From positions 992,001 through 1,056,000 of the forward strand of contig CP099425.1 of the NCBI GenBank assembly GCA_024114885.1: a stretch of 64,000 nt of DNA, written 5' to 3'. Numbering within the stretch: position 1 is the first letter of the stretch; the number at the start of each line of letters is the position of its first letter. The notes beneath the pieces are model-generated. The model did no database searches. It had not been told where the DNA came from and worked only from the letters and a program-made list of their open reading frames with translations. The translations under genes were made by a program, and so were the position numbers. This stretch comes from Septoria linicola (Eukaryota > Ascomycota > Dothideomycetes > Mycosphaerellales > Mycosphaerellaceae). Positions 57,537 to 64,000 of the stretch are shown here, one piece after another.

Positions 57537-60500
57537 ATGGCGTCCATGTCGCGAGGAGGAAGAGTCGGCAAGGCTGCCAAGGCGAGCAAGGTCGTCAAGC
57601 CGAAATCGCAGAAATCGAAGACGCCACACCAGAAAAACTATCGCTTCCAGTCCTTCAACGAGCGCATCGCAAACCTCAAAATCGACCCGATCCGGCGACG
57701 GCGACATGTGGAAGCCAGCGAGAAAGAGGCCGAGATTACGCACACGTATTTTGGAGAATCGCTGTCAGAATGGAGAGACACCAACTTGTCAACAACTTTC
57801 AGCGCATTCGCCAAAGAGGCTGCTGTGCTCTGCGACAATCTGCCTGTCGTCTTGCACCACGAGGATCATATTGTGAATCTGCTCATGGAATATATCGAAA
57901 AGGGCGATGCGCTGGCTATGGAGCCTTTGCTGAATCTGCTGTGGAATCTGGCCCGAGATTTGGACACCCACTTCGAGAAGCACTTCCAACGAGCTGTGGC
58001 AACGGTGCTTGCTGTTGCTGCGAAGCACGAAGATTTGACCGTGATTAATTGGAGCTTTGACTGCCTGGCGTGGCTGTTTAAGCACTTGTCTCGACTTTTA
58101 GTACCCGACCTGCGGCCACTGTACGATCTGCTGGCGCCACACATCGGCAAGGAGAAGCAGAGGCCATTTGTTGTGCGGTATGCGGCTGAAGCTTTCTCTT
58201 TCCTGGTCAGGAAAGCTGCCATCCTCTATGAAAGGGACGCCAAGCCGCTGGATATAATCATCACCCACATACTACAGGATTGCGCGAACACAGCTGCAGA
58301 GCCATCGGCGGACCTTCACCAGCAGGGTGTCATGGCCATGTTCAGTGAAGCTATTCGAGGTGTGCAGCAAGGTCTGGCATCTGGAGGCGCAGCGATACTG
58401 CAAGCCGCTTACGCATCCGCCGACAACGTCGCTTCGGATCAATTGACAGTCATAAGTGTAGAGCGCATCATCTGTGGAGTGCTGACAGACTACATCCATT
58501 TCACGAACCAGGAAGGCTTCAAGCCCGTAATTGCCACAATTGTCACGTATGCTCAGACAAAGACAACGAATACCAGTGCTTCACAAATCAGACTACGTTC
58601 TTCGTTGCTCTTCACTGCGATATCTGTCCGGAAAGCTTCGCGTATTACGGACTGGAAAGCGGTAGTACAAGCTACTGAAGCGCTGTCCAATGCCTGCGAG
58701 GCTTTGCCAAAGCTCGAGACTTCTCTTGCACAACACATTCTGGGGTTGTATGCCGTTGTGCTCCAAAATGCAAGCATTGGTGCCTTACAGACTCTCATGA
58801 GAACGCTGGATCGCTTCCGCCATGGCAAGTGGGCAGCTCACTTCGTGAACTTCTGCGAGATGGTCCTCAGGTTAGGCACTGAACGCTTCGTAGAAGTCTT
58901 GCTACCTGGTCTACAGAAGTTCGTCCTGGAGAGATCTGCTCTCGACGAGCCTGATCTGCTAGTGCTGTTGACACGCGTAGGAACTGCCAAACTAGATATC
59001 AAGTTCAGGTGCTCGAAGTCTGCCATTAAGGACATTCTGGCCCGCGTTGAGCAAGTTGGTGCGAGTCAGCAATGCAGTACAGAAGTTGTCGCACATGCAA
59101 ATATTGTGCTGGGTGCCCTGCCACATCTTGCGATTGATGAGCAAAGTGACAATAAGCTGCGCGACTCTTTACGCAAACTTGTGACCTCAGCGCTCGATCA
59201 ACAGAGACCCATGTCTCACGAAACACGCTCTTTCGTGCTTGGTCCAGTTTTGCAGCAGCTCCTGAAAGCGACGTGTGGGGGCGAAGATATCCCAGATGTG
59301 TGGACTATGCTGTGTCAAGCGAGCCCGGAGTTTTCTGACCTGCCAGCCTTCTGGTCCAATGTGCTGAGATACATCCAGTCGCATCCACCGCAGGACTGCG
59401 AGGGCTCACACTGCAACATACTCGAATATACCCTCGTCTCGTCCTTATCAACCGCTTCCCACTCAATCAGACAGGACGCTCTCGACATTCTACACGAGCT
59501 CTACCAGCTACGTCAGCTCCAGAGACCCAGCATCCTCGCCACAGCGATGACGCTCGAATGCATCCCCATCTCTTTGGAGACAGCTAGATCTATCTCAATG
59601 AACATCCGGCGACTGCCCCCACAGTATGCAGAACTGGAGGATGGAGATCCCATGCAACGCGCAATACCCACATACCTGTTTGGACTGCTTCACCTCAATC
59701 TTGCGCAAGCCTGGGATGATGCATGCGAGGCGCTTTCGGCGATCTGTCAGTCCAAAGTTGGCGAAGAAGTCATCATCAACTTGGCACAAACCTGGCTGGA
59801 CAGCAAATCTGACGACGAACCTACGCCTGAATCCTCTCGCGTAATCGATGTCGAGACCGATGGCTTCAAAGCCTTTTCTAGCTTTGAGTGTCCAAACTGC
59901 ATGAAGTTTCTGGCCATACGGAAGCAGGTTTTCGAAGAACCGCACTCTGGCCTCCCAACGCCAGAAGCTCAGCTTGCAATAGACGGCCGTACAGTGCCTC
60001 GTATCTCACTGACGGCGCGTACACAAGCTCTAAGAGTCCTGAACAAGATTCCTCAGGTCGCTGAGAAGCGGTCGCGTCTGCTTGTACCAGTGCTACTTCG
60101 CTGGGCAGGTTCACAGGTCGAGGAGAATGACGACTCTCTCATTTCGGATCGATGGGCACGGAAAGATCAAAAAGCACTGCTTGCCATCTTCGCGCAATTC
60201 AATAATCCGAAAGTTCTTTATAAGGCAGAGACTGTGTTCGACGCACTACTAGCTCTTTGTGCAAATGGAGATTTGGAGATACAGAAGTCGGCACTAAAAG
60301 CGGTGCTAGCTTGGAAAGACAAGTCGCTCACTCGCTACGAGGAGCATCTCAACAATTTGCTAGACGAGAACCGATTCCGCGAAGAGATCTCGGTGTTCCT
60401 TCACGATGCTACTGACACTGAAGGAGAAGACGAAGGCGTTCGAGCCGAAGATCACCCGAGCCTCATGCCAGTGCTTCTTCGCTTGCTGTATGGCCGAGCT

Positions 60501-63500
60501 GTCGCTGGAGGGAAAGAAGGTCAGGCTGGCCGACGAAAGGCGATCTTCGTGGCACTTTCGCGCTTTGGCGAGAAGGTCCTCGGGGACTTCTTGGACATCA
60601 CTTTCAAGCCTATTGCTGCTTCGAAATCTGATGACGCCGCGGCAGAGTTGCCAACGCCAGCAGCACCACTTCGACAACAACTTGGTCTGGTGAACATGAT
60701 GGTTGACATGCTCCAGGTTCTCGGCGACAGTCTGGAACGATTCGCGCCGAAGCTTGTCCGCGGCATACTCGCGTGTACTGTCAGTGCCGCTCGTCAGCTG
60801 GATCAAGCAGAAGGCGCAGACACAGCGCTGGCGCGTTCTATCAGGCAGACTGGTGTTCAGTGTTTGGTCAAGATCTTTTCCAGCATGACCGCATTCGATG
60901 CAGAGACATACGGCAGAACGATCATCACGGAGCTCATCCAACCACGCTTGAGCTCATTCGCTGTCGAGACTGCGCAATCAGTTTCGGGCACGTTGCGTCT
61001 CTTCTCTGCTTGGAGTGAGCGCGGTACCACCTCAATTCTCTTCACGGGCAGCGGCAGCACGATCTTACGATACGTCACAGATCTGCTGCAAGGACAGCAC
61101 ACCAAAGGCGAGGTACAAATATTCATACTGAAAGACGTTCTGGATAATCTTGTGACGATCGACATCGAAGACTTTATCCTGCAACCTCACGTCTCAAGCT
61201 TTGTGAAGGCCATTGGTTCAGTCATCGAGCAGCAGCCCTCCAAAGAAGTGCTCGACGCTTGTGTCCACTCTTTCTCCCAGCTTGCGGGCCGAATCACATC
61301 AGAATCTGAAGCATCCCATGTCACAAAGACGTGCACCGAGCTTCTCAAGAAGCCAAATCGGCAGGTAGCGCCCTCCACCAAGTCCGGCCTCCTACAGACG
61401 ATCTTGCCTCTTATCGAAAACTTTGGCATCGATGCCAAGGACAACCTCTACGAAGCCATCTGCGTACTGTACTCGCGCCTATCACATGCTGAGAGTCGTG
61501 TACTTCTGTCCAAAGTCCTTGCTGCACTAGTGCGAGATGACGCCGCTTTGCTCGACATTGCTCAGGTCTGTGAAGATATGAACGCAAGAGGCACACGACT
61601 AGATGAGCCAGACTACAAGAGAAGGGATGGCGCTTTCAACAACATCAAAACCTCAAGCCAAACATTTACGATCGAGCAATGGCTACCACTGGTGCATAAC
61701 TTGCTCTACTATATTCGTGACGCTGAGGATAGGGTGAACAGGACTGATTCATCGTATGCTCTGCAGCTCTTCATCACATCCGCGTCGACACATTCGGCAG
61801 AGTCGCAGTGGATGACGCTTTTAGAAGATGCTGTCCTTGCAGGTGTGGAGCGTGGCATGCACGAGAAGTCCGAACTTGTGCGCGCCGAGTACTGTCAACT
61901 TCTGAATCATATCGTGGAGACGTTCCCGGACTGGCAGAAAGTCAATTGTCTGCGCATCCGAGGCCACGACGACGAGGAGACTTCATTCTTCTTGAACGTT
62001 CTGCACATCCAACTACGACGCAGGATGGCTGCAGTACAAGTGCTGGAAAGCGAGGCCGCGAATGTGGGCTCAAACAGTGCCTCTCGCATTCTTCTGCCGT
62101 TGCTGGAGCACTTTGTGTTTGACGCAGCAGAAGGAGAAGCCGGGCTCAATCTTGCAAACCAGACAAGGAAGACTATCGGTGCACTGGGCAAAGCTCTGAA
62201 TAAGAATGCTTTCCGGGCCACATTCCAGCGATATACTGGCTATCTCAAGAACAAGGAGAAGGACGACTACGAGACCATCGAGAAGCGAGTTCTGCAACTG
62301 CTTCGTGAGATGGTAGACGGCATTTATGCTATGCCTGTTGAACAAAGACCGATCACAGAAGCGATCATCAGAGAACAGCTCACGCCATTGCTGGAGTACT
62401 TGCGGCAGAAGGACGAGTCGACAGTCGACAGGCGTATATCGATCGCCGTGACTATTGTCAAACTCATGTCTGGGCTGCCCAAGGAAGAGTTCGCCTCGCG
62501 ACTACCAGGAGTTCTGACTGATATCTGTCATGTCCTGCGAAGCAGAAGTCAGGAAGCTCGTGACCAGACAAGGAAAGCGCTTGCTCAAATCCTTGAATTT
62601 GTTGGCCCTACGTACTTTGGCTTCATTCTGAAGGAGCTCAAAGGGTCGCTGAAGCGTGGATACCAATTGCATGTCCTGTCTTTTACAGTCCACTCACTGT
62701 TAGTCGGCAGTCTTGACACCTTCAATGCAGGCGACTTGGACGAATGTCTGCCTCATCTCATGGATGTGATTATGGACGACATATTTGGCGTCACTGGTCA
62801 AGAGAAGGATGCCGAGGAGTACAAGAGTGGCATGAAAGAAGTCAAAAGCAGCAAGAGCTACGACACAATGGAGTTGCTTGCCCGTGTCACGCCCATCAAA
62901 CGTCTTGGCGCTTTGGTGCGGCCGGTTCGCAACATGCTTTCGGAGATGCTGGGCAACAAGTCTGTCAAGAAAATCGATGACCTGCTCCTGCGCCTTCGTA
63001 AAGGGCTCGACCAAAATCCCGAGGCAGACAGCCGAGATATGCTAAGCTTTTGCTGGGAGATCGTCAACCAGGTGTATGCTGAAAACAATGCTGCTCATGC
63101 TCCTAAACCACAGATAGATGAACGCCGCAAACGCTACGAGGTACAGCCTGAACCTGAGAAGAAGAAGCAAGGATCCAAAGGAAGCACTACCTCGTATCGG
63201 TTCAAGCTCATCGCCTTCGCTCTCAACTTACTTCGAAAAGTCGTGCGCCGTCACGAGGATCTGCAGACTCCTGCGAACATGGCTGGCTTCCTGCCCATGG
63301 CTGGTGATGCTCTGATCCAAGGCCAAGAAGAAGTCAAGCTCTCCGCAGTCCGGCTTCTGTCTACGATCATGCGTGTGCCAATCAAGCAACTCGAGGACAA
63401 CGCACCAGTGTATGTTAGAGAAGCCGTCGCCATGATCAAATGTGCTTCAAGCAGCACTACCGACGCGTCTCAAGCTGCGCTCGAGCTTGTCACCTCAGTC

Positions 63501-64000
63501 TTGCGCGAGAGGAGATCAGTCCAGGTCAAAGAAAAGGACGTCGCTCTCCTGCTCAAGCGCATCAAGACCGACATAGATGAGCCAGATCGACAAGGTGTCA
63601 TCTACAAGTTCTTGCGTGCTGTGCTCGGGCGTAAGATTGTCATTACCGAAGTCTACGAAGTCATGGACGAGGCCGGAAGAGCCATGGTCACGAACCCTGA
63701 TCAATCGATTCGAGACAGTGCAAGAAGCGCCTATTTCACATTTGTGATGGAGTTCCCCCAAGGCAAAGATCGCTGGGACAAGCAGACGTCCTTCCTCGTC
63801 ACAAATTTGAAGTACAAGCACGCATCTGGACGACAAAGTGTGATGAACTTCTTGTACTCAATGCTGGACAAAGTTGGCGAGGATGTGATCAAGGAGCGAG
63901 CACCAGAGATCTTCTGGACTCTGGTGCCACTTCTCGTTGCCGACTCTGATGCAAAGTGCCGTGAAATGGCTGAGCTGCTTATTGGCAAGGTCTTTGAACG
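57537..64000 (+). CDS. utp20: UTP20, U3 snoRNP/SSU processome component (5' part, runs off the window)
   Basis: One open frame without introns runs from ATG 57537 to the right edge, about 2154 codons; fungal UTP20 is about 2500 or more residues, so the C-terminus is missing. The basic N-terminus (MASMSRGGRVGKAAKASK) and conserved blocks KNYRFQSFNERIANLKIDP, SEWRDTNLS, LHHEDHIVNLLMEYIEKGDA and LLNLLWNLARDLDTHFEKHF are typical of UTP20. Later blocks include LMPVLLRLLYGRAV near 60470 and GPTYFGFILKELKGSLKRGY near 62610. The protein is almost entirely helical HEAT/ARM-like repeats. It works in the nucleolus in the small-subunit processome for cleavage of pre-rRNA at sites leading to 18S rRNA. The first ATG is used; a second Met lies three residues in. 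Codon use and composition are normal and there is no sign of RIP. Confidence 0.95.
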   Translation, partial: MASMSRGGRVGKAAKASKVVKPKSQKSKTPHQKNYRFQSFNERIANLKIDPIRRRRHVEASEKEAEITHTYFGESLSEWRDTNLSTTFSAFAKEAAVLCDNLPVVLHHEDHIVNLLMEYIEKGDALAMEPLLNLLWNLARDLDTHFEKHFQRAVATVLAVAAKHEDLTVINWSFDCLAWLFKHLSRLLVPDLRPLYDLLAPHIGKEKQRPFVVRYAAEAFSFLVRKAAILYERDAKPLDIIITHILQDCANTAAEPSADLHQQGVMAMFSEAIRGVQQGLASGGAAILQAAYASADNVASDQLTVISVERIICGVLTDYIHFTNQEGFKPVIATIVTYAQTKTTNTSASQIRLRSSLLFTAISVRKASRITDWKAVVQATEALSNACEALPKLETSLAQHILGLYAVVLQNASIGALQTLMRTLDRFRHGKWAAHFVNFCEMVLRLGTERFVEVLLPGLQKFVLERSALDEPDLLVLLTRVGTAKLDIKFRCSKSAIKDILARVEQVGASQQCSTEVVAHANIVLGALPHLAIDEQSDNKLRDSLRKLVTSALDQQRPMSHETRSFVLGPVLQQLLKATCGGEDIPDVWTMLCQASPEFSDLPAFWSNVLRYIQSHPPQDCEGSHCNILEYTLVSSLSTASHSIRQDALDILHELYQLRQLQRPSILATAMTLECIPISLETARSISMNIRRLPPQYAELEDGDPMQRAIPTYLFGLLHLNLAQAWDDACEALSAICQSKVGEEVIINLAQTWLDSKSDDEPTPESSRVIDVETDGFKAFSSFECPNCMKFLAIRKQVFEEPHSGLPTPEAQLAIDGRTVPRISLTARTQALRVLNKIPQVAEKRSRLLVPVLLRWAGSQVEENDDSLISDRWARKDQKALLAIFAQFNNPKVLYKAETVFDALLALCANGDLEIQKSALKAVLAWKDKSLTRYEEHLNNLLDENRFREEISVFLHDATDTEGEDEGVRAEDHPSLMPVLLRLLYGRAVAGGKEGQAGRRKAIFVALSRFGEKVLGDFLDITFKPIAASKSDDAAAELPTPAAPLRQQLGLVNMMVDMLQVLGDSLERFAPKLVRGILACTVSAARQLDQAEGADTALARSIRQTGVQCLVKIFSSMTAFDAETYGRTIITELIQPRLSSFAVETAQSVSGTLRLFSAWSERGTTSILFTGSGSTILRYVTDLLQGQHTKGEVQIFILKDVLDNLVTIDIEDFILQPHVSSFVKAIGSVIEQQPSKEVLDACVHSFSQLAGRITSESEASHVTKTCTELLKKPNRQVAPSTKSGLLQTILPLIENFGIDAKDNLYEAICVLYSRLSHAESRVLLSKVLAALVRDDAALLDIAQVCEDMNARGTRLDEPDYKRRDGAFNNIKTSSQTFTIEQWLPLVHNLLYYIRDAEDRVNRTDSSYALQLFITSASTHSAESQWMTLLEDAVLAGVERGMHEKSELVRAEYCQLLNHIVETFPDWQKVNCLRIRGHDDEETSFFLNVLHIQLRRRMAAVQVLESEAANVGSNSASRILLPLLEHFVFDAAEGEAGLNLANQTRKTIGALGKALNKNAFRATFQRYTGYLKNKEKDDYETIEKRVLQLLREMVDGIYAMPVEQRPITEAIIREQLTPLLEYLRQKDESTVDRRISIAVTIVKLMSGLPKEEFASRLPGVLTDICHVLRSRSQEARDQTRKALAQILEFVGPTYFGFILKELKGSLKRGYQLHVLSFTVHSLLVGSLDTFNAGDLDECLPHLMDVIMDDIFGVTGQEKDAEEYKSGMKEVKSSKSYDTMELLARVTPIKRLGALVRPVRNMLSEMLGNKSVKKIDDLLLRLRKGLDQNPEADSRDMLSFCWEIVNQVYAENNAAHAPKPQIDERRKRYEVQPEPEKKKQGSKGSTTSYRFKLIAFALNLLRKVVRRHEDLQTPANMAGFLPMAGDALIQGQEEVKLSAVRLLSTIMRVPIKQLEDNAPVYVREAVAMIKCASSSTTDASQAALELVTSVLRERRSVQVKEKDVALLLKRIKTDIDEPDRQGVIYKFLRAVLGRKIVITEVYEVMDEAGRAMVTNPDQSIRDSARSAYFTFVMEFPQGKDRWDKQTSFLVTNLKYKHASGRQSVMNFLYSMLDKVGEDVIKERAPEIFWTLVPLLVADSDAKCREMAELLIGKVFE

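Noticed and set aside
57473..58048. 191-codon frame overlapping the start of UTP20
   Set aside because: It is in another frame. The UTP20 frame is open for more than 6.4 kb and carries family motifs from its first residues.

Overview
The window has two sharply different parts. Positions 1-45888 are a block of nested, dead transposable elements that have been through repeat-induced point mutation (RIP). Positions 45889-64000 are ordinary gene-dense fungal sequence. RIP, short GT-AG introns with CTRAY branch points, a secreted amidase, a UBR7/Mlo2 homologue, a Drn1-type CwfJ protein and a UTP20 homologue together indicate a filamentous ascomycete (Pezizomycotina). Dothideomycetes is my best guess, not proven.

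RIP block: CpA and TpG are almost absent on both strands, while CpG, CpC and CpT are kept. ATG, CAG, CAA and TGG codons are therefore nearly gone and frames are full of TAG/TAA, yet old proteins are still recognisable. In order: a minus-strand Ty3/Gypsy element (gag-protease; 1-2335) running off the left edge; Gypsy copy A (2336-9851, plus); Ty1/Copia copy 1 (9852-14849, minus); Gypsy copy B (14850-27751, plus), followed after its pol by a tandem-repeat tail and a 3.5-kb unrecognised reading frame; Gypsy copy C (27752-31828, plus); Copia copy 2 (31829-44703, minus), split at 33936/42182 by a complete 8.2-kb hAT transposon with an 8-bp target duplication and imperfect terminal inverted repeats; and the end of a second hAT copy (44704-45888), cut off where normal sequence begins.

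Gene block: an F-box-like gene (minus) whose last codon and stop lie inside the hAT remnant; a UBR-box/PHD protein of the UBR7/Mlo2 family (minus); a secreted amidase-signature enzyme (plus, two exons); a CorA-like membrane protein with an in-frame TAG (minus, probable pseudogene); a second amidase-signature gene (plus, eight exons, one single-base frameshift and one GC-AG intron); a Drn1/CWF19L1-type protein (minus); and, divergent from it across a 420-bp shared promoter, the first about 2150 codons of UTP20 (plus), which leaves the window at its right edge.

The last two genes serve housekeeping RNA processing (lariat debranching or splicing, and 18S rRNA maturation). The two amidases flanking a broken CorA-like gene look like accessory sequence. 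I found no tRNA, rRNA, CRISPR array or complete biosynthetic cluster.
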